A DNA stretch of 64,000 bases from Roseivirga sp. UBA6061 (lineage in GTDB: Bacteria; Bacteroidota; Bacteroidia; Cytophagales; Cyclobacteriaceae). The position numbers were made by a program, and so were the translations under genes. Every line of letters begins with the position of its first letter. Within the stretch, counting starts at the first letter, position 1. Location: the NCBI GenBank assembly GCA_002427745.1, contig DIYF01000061.1, positions 62,001-126,000 of the forward strand. The letters are read 5' to 3'. Shown piece by piece: positions 43,932 to 52,626 of this stretch. Under the pieces are notes generated by a model. It had not been told where the DNA came from. It made no database searches and saw only the letters and a list, made by a program, of their open reading frames with translations.

Positions 43932-46900
43932 ATGGATTCAAAATTAATCAAATTCTTGATGTTCGCATCAAAGACCACAATCTTCTTTGTACTTATACAA
44001 ACCGCCTTTATTCAAATAATGGCGGCCAATGACCTTAGGGGTCAGAATTTAGAGGAGGTAGGCATTGTACTCAATCTTCGAAACGTCAAATTGGTAGACG
44101 TTCTTACCGAAATAGAAAAGAGTACAGACCTCCGTTTTACTTACACCGCTAAAGTAGCCAAAGACAAAACGCTTTTACGCTCAATCAAGGCAACTCACGT
44201 AAAGGGAGCCCTTGAACAACTCCTGCAGGAAGTGCCTTACAACTTCAGAAGGGTAGGGAAAACCATCACGGTAATTCCCCGAAAAAAGAACGAGCAAAAG
44301 ATCATTAAAGAAACCCCTCCTGAAAAGACCCTTTCAGGAATGGTACTGGACGAAAACGGAGACCCCTTACCCGGAGCCTCAGTGCGCGTGAAAGAACACG
44401 CCAATGTTGGTGACATCACAGATGCTGATGGCAGGTTCAGCTTTTCAGTTCCTGATGATAGCCGCACCCTGGTCGTCTCTTTTGTTGGCTTTACACCCAA
44501 AGAAATTGCCATTGGTAACCAGACTGATTTTCGCATCACACTTGATCCGGCTACCAACAGCCTGGAAGAAGTTGTCGTGATAGGTTATGGTGTTCAGAAA
44601 AAGTCAGATGTAACCGGTGCCCTGGGCTCGGCCAGTGCTGAAGACTTTAATAAGGGGATTGTGGCAAACCCCGGTCAATTATTGCAGGGAAAAGTGGCTG
44701 GTGTCTTGGTTTCCAATGTAAGTGGAGAGCCGGGAGCTGCACAGAATATCATCATACGTGGTGTGGGCAGCCTGCGCTCAGGAACCACCCCACTTTACGT
44801 AATTGACGGCTTTGTTATTGATAATGCTTCTACCGGAGTAGCCAACAATCCTCTCAATTTTATCAATCCTCAGGATATCGAAAGTATCGATGTTTTAAAG
44901 GATGCTTCGGCAGCAGCTATTTACGGAGCCCGGGCGGCTAACGGAGTGATTGTGATTACCACAAAGAAAGGAAAAGAAGGTACTTCTGAAATGAATCTGT
45001 CACTGACTACGGCCTGGTCGTCTATTTCCAATAAAACTGATGTCTTCAGTGCAGATGAGTTCAGGCGACAGGTAGCCGCCATTGGAGGCAATTTATTCGA
45101 TGCAGGTGGAAATACTGACTGGCAGGATGAGCTGACACAAACCGGTGTTTCCAACAACCTCAATTTCTCATTGAGCGGAGCTAACAGCCAAAAGTTCTCC
45201 TACTTTATTTCTGCCGGAGCAGAGAACCAGGAAGGAATCATGATCGGCAGTAAACTGGAGCGCTATTCCGGCCGCGTTAACCTGGAACAGAAAGCCTTTG
45301 ACGGACGGCTGAAAATCAGCTATAACCTCACAGGTGCCCGAACCGAGAATTTCAGACCCGATTTCGGTGCCAACGTGGTAGACATGCTTCAGTTAAACCC
45401 TACCATTCCCGTATTTACGAATGGACAACCCACCCTGCTGGATGACCTGCTGAATCCAATAGTCCGCAACGAACTCTATTCCGATGAGGCTTTCAACAAC
45501 AGAATTCTTGCTAACATTTCTCCTTCTCTGGAAATAGTAAAAGGGCTGACTTACCGGTTAAACCTTGGGGTCGACTATTCTGCCACTAACAGGGATATAC
45601 AAAGAAAGCCCTATAACCTCCTGGAAGGTTTTGAATTGGGGTCGCTCTCATCCATCACTACCAGAAACGAAAACCGACTGGTGGAAAACACACTTACTTA
45701 CAATCTGGAAAGTAACTTACACAGTGCTGTTTTCCTGGCCGGGCATTCTTATCAGAAGACACGTGTTCAGCAGCAGGCTTTCAGCCTTACAGGCTTCGCC
45801 AACAATGGCGTTGACCCCATTTTCCAGGACCAGATCAGTACACAGGATCAGCCTACCACGGTAAGTGCTTTTGCTGTTGAAAATGAGTTGCAGTCTTTCT
45901 TCGGCAGAGTCAATTATTCCTATAATGACAAGTACCTGCTCACAGCTACTATGCGGGCAGATGGTTCTTCCAAGTTTGGTGAGAACAACCGATACGGATA
46001 CTTTCCTTCTTTCGCCCTTGGCTGGAACATCAGCCGTGAATCTTTCATGGCCAACTCTGTGCTGGATAACCTGAAACTAAGAGCCAGCTGGGGACAAACG
46101 GGTAACCAGGAGATCCCCGCCAAGATCACCCAGTCCAGCTTCACGGAGAGTAAAAACAACAATGATACTTATCCTCTTGATCCTAATGCCTCAACACTCG
46201 ATGACTATCCTTTTGGTACCATCTTTACCCGTCTGGCCAACCCGGATATTCAATGGGAGGTAACCAGTCAGATGAATATCGGTCTGGATTTCGGATTGCT
46301 GGACTACGGACTTACCGGAACTTTCAACTTTTTCAACAAAGTGTCCAAGAACATATTGCTGGAGGTTGTTCCTGCTGATCCGATTCAGCCAACGGCCACT
46401 TTCTGGACGAACATTCCGGATATGGAAATCAAAAATACCGGTGTGGAACTGGCCCTGGAATACAGCAGCAAGCCTGAAAAGGAGTTCAGCTACCGAATCG
46501 GAGGTAATATCTCGTACACTAAAAACGAGGTGGTGAACTCTCCCTTTGCAGTACTGACAACCGGATCAGCTTCCGGAGCAGGGCAGACGGGAGCCACCAT
46601 CAACGGCTACATTAACGGTGAGCCTATCGGAGCCTTTTACATGAAGGAGTTTGTGGGCATTGGTGCTAACGGATTGAACGCTTTCAGAGATGTCAATGGA
46701 GATGATCAGGTACTTGAAAATGATCGATATGTCGTGGGAAAAGCCCTGCCGGACCTGATCTATGCCTTTCATTTTGACATGAACTACAGAAACTGGAACC
46801 TGGGGCTGAACTTCAACGGAGTTTCAGGAAATCAGATTTACAATCATACCACCATGTCTCTCTTCAACCGTGGTAGCCTGGCTTCGTCATTCAATACCAC

Positions 46901-47228
46901 TGATTTCGCAGTACAGTACGACAATGAGGACATCACCAATTCGAATGAAGTCTCTACCCGATATCTGGAAGAGGGAAGCTTTTTGAGGTTGAACAATGCT
47001 ACGCTGAGTTACTCCTTTTCTCCCGAAAAGCTGGGGCTGGAGAACTGGATCAAAAATGTTCGTCTTTCACTTACTGGTCAGAACCTGTTTGTAATAACAG
47101 ACTATTCCGGTTTCGACCCTGAGGTAAACACAGGATCATCTGTCGGAGGTATTCAGACATTTGGTATTGACCGGTTTACTTACCCCACCGCAAGAACTTT
47201 CCTGTTGGGCCTTAGCGCGACTTTCTAA
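43932..47228 (+). CDS. STN-domain SusC/RagA transporter (unit 2)
   Basis: The 1098-residue protein starts with an anchor-like export signal (FLMFASKTTIFFVLIQTAF), then an STN signalling domain (about 45-115, LRNVKLVDVLTEIEKSTDL), a carboxypeptidase-like domain (LSGMVLDENGDPLPGASVRV), a TonB-box region and plug (YVIDGFVIDNASTG, YGARAANGVIVITTKKG) and a 22-strand barrel ending LGLSATF. The STN domain ties it to the FecR and sigma genes upstream. The partner SusD follows 81 bp downstream. The ligand is inferred to be organophosphorus from the downstream metallophosphatase. Confidence 0.94.
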   Translation: MDSKLIKFLMFASKTTIFFVLIQTAFIQIMAANDLRGQNLEEVGIVLNLRNVKLVDVLTEIEKSTDLRFTYTAKVAKDKTLLRSIKATHVKGALEQLLQEVPYNFRRVGKTITVIPRKKNEQKIIKETPPEKTLSGMVLDENGDPLPGASVRVKEHANVGDITDADGRFSFSVPDDSRTLVVSFVGFTPKEIAIGNQTDFRITLDPATNSLEEVVVIGYGVQKKSDVTGALGSASAEDFNKGIVANPGQLLQGKVAGVLVSNVSGEPGAAQNIIIRGVGSLRSGTTPLYVIDGFVIDNASTGVANNPLNFINPQDIESIDVLKDASAAAIYGARAANGVIVITTKKGKEGTSEMNLSLTTAWSSISNKTDVFSADEFRRQVAAIGGNLFDAGGNTDWQDELTQTGVSNNLNFSLSGANSQKFSYFISAGAENQEGIMIGSKLERYSGRVNLEQKAFDGRLKISYNLTGARTENFRPDFGANVVDMLQLNPTIPVFTNGQPTLLDDLLNPIVRNELYSDEAFNNRILANISPSLEIVKGLTYRLNLGVDYSATNRDIQRKPYNLLEGFELGSLSSITTRNENRLVENTLTYNLESNLHSAVFLAGHSYQKTRVQQQAFSLTGFANNGVDPIFQDQISTQDQPTTVSAFAVENELQSFFGRVNYSYNDKYLLTATMRADGSSKFGENNRYGYFPSFALGWNISRESFMANSVLDNLKLRASWGQTGNQEIPAKITQSSFTESKNNNDTYPLDPNASTLDDYPFGTIFTRLANPDIQWEVTSQMNIGLDFGLLDYGLTGTFNFFNKVSKNILLEVVPADPIQPTATFWTNIPDMEIKNTGVELALEYSSKPEKEFSYRIGGNISYTKNEVVNSPFAVLTTGSASGAGQTGATINGYINGEPIGAFYMKEFVGIGANGLNAFRDVNGDDQVLENDRYVVGKALPDLIYAFHFDMNYRNWNLGLNFNGVSGNQIYNHTTMSLFNRGSLASSFNTTDFAVQYDNEDITNSNEVSTRYLEEGSFLRLNNATLSYSFSPEKLGLENWIKNVRLSLTGQNLFVITDYSGFDPEVNTGSSVGGIQTFGIDRFTYPTARTFLLGLSATF

Positions 47229-47309
47229 TGATCAAATCGATTTTAGTGGCTTTTGGAGCCACCGCAACACCTGAGCGAAAAGAATCTTAAAAAATAAATT
47301 TCAACTGAA

Positions 47310-49052
47310 ATGAAAAAATATTTACTGTTTATCATCCTGGGGTCAGTATTCAGCTGGGGCTGTACCGATCTGGAAGAAGAAGTACTGGACGAATCCCTGA
47401 CCGGAGCAGGTCAGGCCGAAGCAATCAGTGGAGCCATTGCTCCGGCATATGGTCAGGTTTCATGGACCTGGAGGCATACAAACTACTATGGTTTACAACT
47501 CATCGCTTCAGACGAAGCCATTCTGCCTTATCGTGGTGGAACGGATTGGTTTGACGGAGGTAAATTCATTGCCGTACACCAGCACCTGATGACACCGGGT
47601 AACGACCTGGTGGGAAGCTCATGGAATGAATTGACCAAGAACATATCAAGAGCTATTTCCGCCATTGAAGTATTAAGGCCTCTGTCAGAAGAGGGAGATG
47701 CCCAGGCAACTATTGCTCTTTATGAAATGATCGCACTGAGAGCTTACCTTAATATGCTGATGCTTGACAGCTGGGGACTTGTATTTGACAAAGAACGTTC
47801 CAGCGATATTTCCAATGTCCTTAGAGGCGAGGAAGCCGTCAATTACCTGATGGGCGAGCTAAGCTCTGTAGTGGATGTAATTAACACCGATCTGGGACCA
47901 GGACGATTGACACAGAATGCGGTAAGGGGCTTTCTGGCCAGGCTGCACCTCAACGCGGCAGTGTATCGCGATCCGTACGGAACCCCGAATTTTGCAACCG
48001 AAGATATGAACAAGGTGGTGGAGTTTACCGATGCCATTATCAACTCCGGTCAGCACAGCTTGTCACCAGAATACTTCGATCTGTTTAACGATAGCAATAA
48101 CGGGAACGATGAACTGATCTTCTCACTGGATCAAAGAGGTGTACTCAGAAGAGAGCACAGTCGCTGGGCCTACTGGTCGATTGCCGGTTCATTGTTTCCA
48201 AGGCCTGAATTTCCAAGTGCTGATGGAACAGACGGTCCGGCTATGACCTCCGACTTTATCCAGAGCTGGATGGATGCCTATGGAAGCGTTGATCCGGCTG
48301 AGGCTGATGCCCGGTTTTATCAGAGAAACACCCTGGTGCCAACGGCCATACAGGACCTGACCGGAATGTCGCCTCTGAATGATCAGGATCATCACTACTG
48401 TATTGCCGATGTCGACTTTGAAATTGACAGAGGGATTTTACGTGGTGTACTCTGGGGGCCTCGTAAAGGAGCCGATGGCGCCTTCCTGAGATGCGATAAT
48501 GGAGATGTGAAAATATTCCCTGTCATTCAGCGAAAAGGAAATGGCCCGGATCGTGATGTTGGGTATGTTAATCATACTATGGATGTTGACTTCACTAATG
48601 AAGGCAGATTGCACAACAAAGGGTATAGAAGCTCCAAATACCAGTTCAGTCGTACTTCGCCTAATGGTAACAACTTCAGCAGTGTGGATCTGGTGATGAT
48701 GCGTCTGGCAGAAATCTACCTGATGAGGGCAGAGGCTAAGCTGAGACTTGGAGATGTAACAGGAGCCCTGGCTGATATCAATTTTGTAAGAGCTTCAAGA
48801 ACGGCCAGGCCTGATCAGACCCCGGCTCCGTTGACTACGCTGGATCTGGATATCATGTTCCGTGAGCGCGGCTTTGAGCTTTACTGGGAAGGATTCAGAA
48901 GAAGTGACCAGATCCGATTCGGGAAGTACGAAGATTCCTGGACTGAGAAGACCAGCAGCAACCCTTCAAAAAGACTATTCCCTATACCACAAAGCGCCAT
49001 TGATGGTGCCTCTAATGTGGAGGGCTTCCTGGAGCAAAACCAGGGATATTAA
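47310..49052 (+). CDS. SusD/RagB-family lipoprotein (unit 2)
   Basis: The 580-residue product has a lipobox in FSWGCTDLEEE. SusD/RagB N-terminal helices (AYGQVSWTWRHTNYYGLQLI) and the C-terminal block (VDLVMMRLAEIYLMRAEAKL, FELYWEGFRRSDQIRFGKY, LFPIPQSAIDG) are clear. It binds substrate at the surface as the lid of the SusC channel. The start ATG directly precedes MKKYLLFIILGS. Confidence 0.93.
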   Translation: MKKYLLFIILGSVFSWGCTDLEEEVLDESLTGAGQAEAISGAIAPAYGQVSWTWRHTNYYGLQLIASDEAILPYRGGTDWFDGGKFIAVHQHLMTPGNDLVGSSWNELTKNISRAISAIEVLRPLSEEGDAQATIALYEMIALRAYLNMLMLDSWGLVFDKERSSDISNVLRGEEAVNYLMGELSSVVDVINTDLGPGRLTQNAVRGFLARLHLNAAVYRDPYGTPNFATEDMNKVVEFTDAIINSGQHSLSPEYFDLFNDSNNGNDELIFSLDQRGVLRREHSRWAYWSIAGSLFPRPEFPSADGTDGPAMTSDFIQSWMDAYGSVDPAEADARFYQRNTLVPTAIQDLTGMSPLNDQDHHYCIADVDFEIDRGILRGVLWGPRKGADGAFLRCDNGDVKIFPVIQRKGNGPDRDVGYVNHTMDVDFTNEGRLHNKGYRSSKYQFSRTSPNGNNFSSVDLVMMRLAEIYLMRAEAKLRLGDVTGALADINFVRASRTARPDQTPAPLTTLDLDIMFRERGFELYWEGFRRSDQIRFGKYEDSWTEKTSSNPSKRLFPIPQSAIDGASNVEGFLEQNQGY

Positions 49053-49175
49053 ACTGATTTTCCGGCATAAGTGGTATGGGTTACTTACTTATGCCGGTTT
49101 TCATATCATTGAGGATCAGGAGATATACTCTCTCAATAAGTGTCCTTTCTTTTTATTAAACGAAAACCCATAGTG

Positions 49176-50408
49176 ATGCTATCAAAAAGAATGTTGGTAT
49201 ACCCAGTGTTGTGTGCAGCCCTTTGTTGGTCATGTATGTCCTGTGGACCTGAACGATCAAGCATGACAGACATACAGGTACTCAGAATGCCTTACTTACA
49301 AACAGCCCTGGCGGACAGCATGACGGTTCTCTGGAGAACGGATGCCGGTACTGAATCGGGTGTCAGGTTCAGAAAAAAGGGAGCTTTAGCCTGGTCAGAA
49401 GCAGAAGGAGTGGTCAGAGCGACTAATACCAGCCTGATTGAAAATGAAGTGACCCTGGTAAAACTGGAACCAGGCGCCCGATATGAATATGAGATCTTCA
49501 CAGATGAAGGTCAGCTGCTACCTGAAACTTCTTTGGGCTTTAGAGCTCCGGTAGCAGCCGGGTACTCTGTTTTCTCTTTTTTCGCTGTGGGGGATATCGG
49601 AGAGGCAGTAGAAGGAGGAGGCACGCCCGATAAACTCGGTGAGGCACTTTCATCTTATGTGGACTCTCTGAATTTTGGTCTGCTACTGGGTGACATCGTG
49701 TACCCAGAGGGAAAGAGTGAAGATTACGACAATAACCTGTTTCGGTATTTTAGAGAGGTATTCCCTTATGTACCGGTTTTTACAATTCTGGGCAATCATG
49801 ACTGGCATGAACCCGAAGCCAATTACATAAAGGAATGGAAACTTCCCGGCAATGAACACTACTACAGCTTTGACTATGGTAATGCTCATTTTATAGCCCT
49901 GGATTCTAAAAACGGAGACTTTTATGACTACGAAAGACAGGTGGCCTGGCTGGAGGAAGACCTTTCCCGGGTTGCCGGTACCGAAAACTGGAAGATTGTG
50001 TTTCTGCATCATAATGGTAGGTCCTGTACTTATAAAGATGCTTATGAAAACGTAGTGAGCCTCTATCCGATATTCGAAAAACATGGCGTGCACCTGGTGC
50101 TCAACGGACATGCGCATACCTATGAGCGATTGAATCCCATGAATGGACAAGGTGAAGTAGTGAGGGAAGGAGAACAGAAAGGCTTTACCAGTATTACAGT
50201 AGGGAGTGGCGGAAAACTGAGAGGTGTGGGGACAGACCCAAAAGCTTTTACTCCTGATCCCGATAACTGCCGGTACCCCGGTCTTGTCGCGGCCTACGCA
50301 CATGACTGGGCATTTCTTAAACTCGATATTAGTGGAGAAAGCCTGAGAGGTACTGCCATTACCACCCATGACCTTAAGGTGGTGGATCGGTTTGAAATCA
50401 GGAAATAG
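49176..50408 (+). CDS. Purple-acid-phosphatase-like metallophosphoesterase
   Basis: The ATG at 49176 gives 410 residues; LCWSCMSC provides a likely lipoprotein cysteine. Residues 30-130 resemble the PAP N-terminal fibronectin domain (MTVLWRTDAGTESGVRF). The catalytic domain carries GDIGEA, LLGDIVYPEG, ILGNHDWHE, FLHHNGRS and NGHAHTYERLNP, the full set of dimetal ligands. It should hydrolyse phosphomonoesters outside the cytoplasm. As the last gene of unit 2 it indicates that the SusCD pair handles phosphorylated substrates or their products. Confidence 0.88.
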   Translation: MLSKRMLVYPVLCAALCWSCMSCGPERSSMTDIQVLRMPYLQTALADSMTVLWRTDAGTESGVRFRKKGALAWSEAEGVVRATNTSLIENEVTLVKLEPGARYEYEIFTDEGQLLPETSLGFRAPVAAGYSVFSFFAVGDIGEAVEGGGTPDKLGEALSSYVDSLNFGLLLGDIVYPEGKSEDYDNNLFRYFREVFPYVPVFTILGNHDWHEPEANYIKEWKLPGNEHYYSFDYGNAHFIALDSKNGDFYDYERQVAWLEEDLSRVAGTENWKIVFLHHNGRSCTYKDAYENVVSLYPIFEKHGVHLVLNGHAHTYERLNPMNGQGEVVREGEQKGFTSITVGSGGKLRGVGTDPKAFTPDPDNCRYPGLVAAYAHDWAFLKLDISGESLRGTAITTHDLKVVDRFEIRK

Positions 50409-50779
50409 GAAACAGACCTCTTTTGAGGCTGCTTTCTGAAAATACGGTCGGGTTCGGTTTCACCATTCTTATACCCGGCCAGATTAGGTTAGTGGTGACT
50501 GGCAGGTACAGTCACAATTCAGAAGTCACCCTGACTCCCCTTTTACTTCTGAATGAGGTAACAGGGGATGTCAGAGGTGATTTTAAGTCGTTTTTGCAGA
50601 ATACCCGTCAGAAACAACTGTCTTTCACAAGCTGTTTTGTGCAGGACAAATCGCTATCTGTTCGTTTCGTAAGGTCTTAAGTCGGGTGCACTCTCTGTCC
50701 TCTCTTAATCTTTTTTTAACGCTTACGTTTCCGCGAGTACACGAATAGTTTGTTCATTTGTAGACGAATCCTCCTGTCT
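50409..50779. other. Intergenic region with 13-nt box, nested inverted repeats and Pho-box-like repeat
   Basis: No convincing gene lies here; an 85-codon TTG frame is not supported. AGATTAGGTTAGT occurs at 50481-50493. Next to it GTGACT/AGTCAC (50495-50515) and ATTCAGAAGT/ACTTCTGAAT (50517-50554) are perfect inverted repeats. Toward the next gene CTTAATC-TTTT-TTTAACG (50704-50721) forms a 7-4-7 repeat, followed by TACGTTTC (50724-50731), one base from the -7 consensus. Confidence 0.5.
50704..50731 (+). promoter_or_regulatory. Pho-box-like repeat and -7 element of sigma gene 3
   Basis: CTTAATC-TTTT-TTTAACG is an 11-bp-period direct repeat. Two bases later TACGTTTC matches TAnnTTTG at seven of eight positions. 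An activator bound immediately upstream of -7 would replace the -33 contact, as PhoB does in other bacteria. Confidence 0.45.
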
Positions 50780-51349
50780 ATGAGTGGAAATCTTACAGAT
50801 AAATTGCTCTTTGAAGCCATCCGGGCAGGGGATGAACATGCCTTCGAAATACTCTTCAGGAGCCACTACAATACACTTTGCAAGTCTGCTGCAGGCATAA
50901 TTAAAGACAATACCATTGCTGAAGAATTAGTCTCGGATCTCTTCTTTAACATCTGGGTTAAGCGTGAAAACCTGCATATCAAAACCAGCGTGGGGGGCTA
51001 TCTTCACTTCGCTACACGCAATGCTGCACTGAATTATCTTAAGACCAGAAAGATTGGTTTTGTCGATATAGACGAATTGTTGCAGAGCGCCCAGTCAGAT
51101 GCGCAGAACCCGGAAGCCAGGATTATTTCAGCTGAAACCCTGGGAGAATGGGAGGAAAGAATAAGCCAGCTACCTCCACAGAGGCAGAAGGTTTTCAGAA
51201 TGAATAAACTTCAGGGGCTCACTTATGCTGAGATTGCCATACAGCTCGACCTGTCGGAAAATACGGTCAGGAATCAGGTCCAGATGGCGGTACGTTCGCT
51301 GAAGGTGATCACCCTGGTCTCAGTGCTGGGCACTACTTTTCCACTTTAA
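50780..51349 (+). CDS. FecI-type ECF sigma factor (SusCD unit 3)
   Basis: The ATG at 50780 gives 189 residues starting SGNLTDKLLFEAIRAGDE. Sigma2 (AEELVSDLFFNIWVKRENL) and sigma4 (QLPPQRQKVFRMNKLQGLTYAEIAIQLDLSENTVRNQV) regions are clear. It is the regulator of the third FecR/SusC/SusD cascade. A ten-codon upstream extension is unlikely since the family motif starts at the chosen methionine. Confidence 0.92.
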   Translation: MSGNLTDKLLFEAIRAGDEHAFEILFRSHYNTLCKSAAGIIKDNTIAEELVSDLFFNIWVKRENLHIKTSVGGYLHFATRNAALNYLKTRKIGFVDIDELLQSAQSDAQNPEARIISAETLGEWEERISQLPPQRQKVFRMNKLQGLTYAEIAIQLDLSENTVRNQVQMAVRSLKVITLVSVLGTTFPL

Positions 51350-51356
51350 AATCCTT

Positions 51357-51374
51357 CTTAACAAATACTTAACA
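51357..51374 (+). promoter_or_regulatory. Perfect 7-4-7 direct repeat between sigma and FecR (unit 3)
   Basis: CTTAACA-AATA-CTTAACA is a perfect direct repeat with 11-bp period. It contains TTAACA-N5-TTAACA, the classic PhoP site layout of Bacillus. It lies between the sigma stop and the FecR start, 75 bp before the latter. Confidence 0.5.
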
Positions 51375-51449
51375 CAAGGCATTGGTTACCCCCTTGCTGC
51401 TTTATTGTCATGAAGTTGAAAGCATGGCATTGTTGCCAAACAATAAAGC

Positions 51450-52463
51450 ATGAAAGGAAATACGGACTGGGGGCTGATCAAACGTTGGCTTGACGGAGAA
51501 AAAACGGAGCAAAACCGGAAAAAGATAGAGCAGTGGTTGCTGGAGAATCCTGAAAATATTGAGGTCTTGCAGGAGCTGGAAGGGCGATGGATAGAAGCGG
51601 AAGATGAAGAATTTGACAGCCTGCATGCCTTTGATGTGCTGTCTAAAAAACTTGACGACAAAACCCGGGTATTGGTTCCCGAAGCTCGCAGCAAGCGATT
51701 TTCATGGTTGAGAATAGCAGTATCTCTGTTGTTTCTGACTGCTGTAGGCCTGGGGGCGCTATGGCTTTCTGATCTGAACAAGGAAGTGAAAGCACTCGCC
51801 TACATCACCAAAACTACTGGCAGGGGGCAGCTTTCAAAAGTAACACTGATGGATGGCACGGTAGTACAGCTTAACTCCGGTTCCAGCATCCGTTATCCGG
51901 AGAACTATGGAGCATCTACCCGTGAGATTATCCTGACAGGAGAAGCATATTTCGATGTGGTGCGCGATACACTCCACCCTTTTATGGTAAAAACAGGGGA
52001 AATTACCACGACCGTATTAGGTACCTCATTCAACGTGCGCGCTTTCAGCAAAGAGGATGTGGAAGTGACCGTAACGACAGGCAAGGTGAATGTGAGAAAA
52101 GAAGGAAAAGACGGAAAAGCCTCCTCGCTGGATTTGCTGCCCGGAGAACAGGCGCTTTATCGGGGACAGAACAGGGAACTGGTTTTTCAGAAGGTGGAAA
52201 CCGCGCCTTACCTGGCCTGGATGGAACGTTCTGTCAGTTTCCGCAAACTACCCTTTCCGCAGGCACTGGACCAACTCTCACGGGTATATAATGTCAGGAT
52301 AGAAAATACGGGTAACCGCGGGGCAGAATGCCTGGTGCGCGGTAAGTACCAAAACCAGTCACTGGAAGAGATACTGAAAGGACTTCAGCTCATTGTTGAC
52401 TTCGACTATGAGTTCAAAAACGATTCGACTTTACTTATCAATACAACCGGATGTACGAACTAA
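51450..52463 (+). CDS. FecR-family anti-sigma factor (SusCD unit 3)
   Basis: The 337-residue protein has a charged cytoplasmic N-terminus (IKRWLDGEKTEQNRKKIEQW), one transmembrane helix near residues 88-108, a periplasmic FecR domain (LMDGTVVQLNSGSSIRYPEN, GEAYFDVVRD, TTTVLGTSFNVRAF) and a C-terminal DUF4974 domain. It should couple the STN domain of the downstream SusC to the sigma factor upstream. Confidence 0.93.
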   Translation: MKGNTDWGLIKRWLDGEKTEQNRKKIEQWLLENPENIEVLQELEGRWIEAEDEEFDSLHAFDVLSKKLDDKTRVLVPEARSKRFSWLRIAVSLLFLTAVGLGALWLSDLNKEVKALAYITKTTGRGQLSKVTLMDGTVVQLNSGSSIRYPENYGASTREIILTGEAYFDVVRDTLHPFMVKTGEITTTVLGTSFNVRAFSKEDVEVTVTTGKVNVRKEGKDGKASSLDLLPGEQALYRGQNRELVFQKVETAPYLAWMERSVSFRKLPFPQALDQLSRVYNVRIENTGNRGAECLVRGKYQNQSLEEILKGLQLIVDFDYEFKNDSTLLINTTGCTN

Positions 52464-52502
52464 CCGCCACTATGTGATAAAAGATTAACAGAGCAAAGAA
52501 AG

Positions 52503-52592
52503 CTTTTTTATGTCCCTGCCAGGTAGGGCATAAAAAAGTCCGAGACTGTTGCAGCAGCATCGGACCGAAACTCCCGAATTAAGCCTTCGGGA
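52503..52592 (+). promoter_or_regulatory. Three consecutive hairpins between FecR and SusC (unit 3)
   Basis: Stem 1 is CTTTTTTATG/CATAAAAAAG extended by CCCT/AGGG after a one-base bulge (52503-52538). Stem 2 is GTCCGA/TCGGAC (52538-52565) with loop containing TGTTGCAGCAGCA. Stem 3 is TCCCGAA/TTCGGGA (52572-52592). The set ends 34 bp before the SusC start and parallels the leader at 43846. Confidence 0.6.
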
Positions 52593-52626
52593 CATTTTCT
52601 TAAACGTTATAAAACATCGCAAATCT

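Noticed and set aside
50423..50680. 85-codon frame starting with TTG after the PAP-like gene
   Set aside because: It runs through two perfect inverted repeats and the 13-nt motif, which better explain the region.
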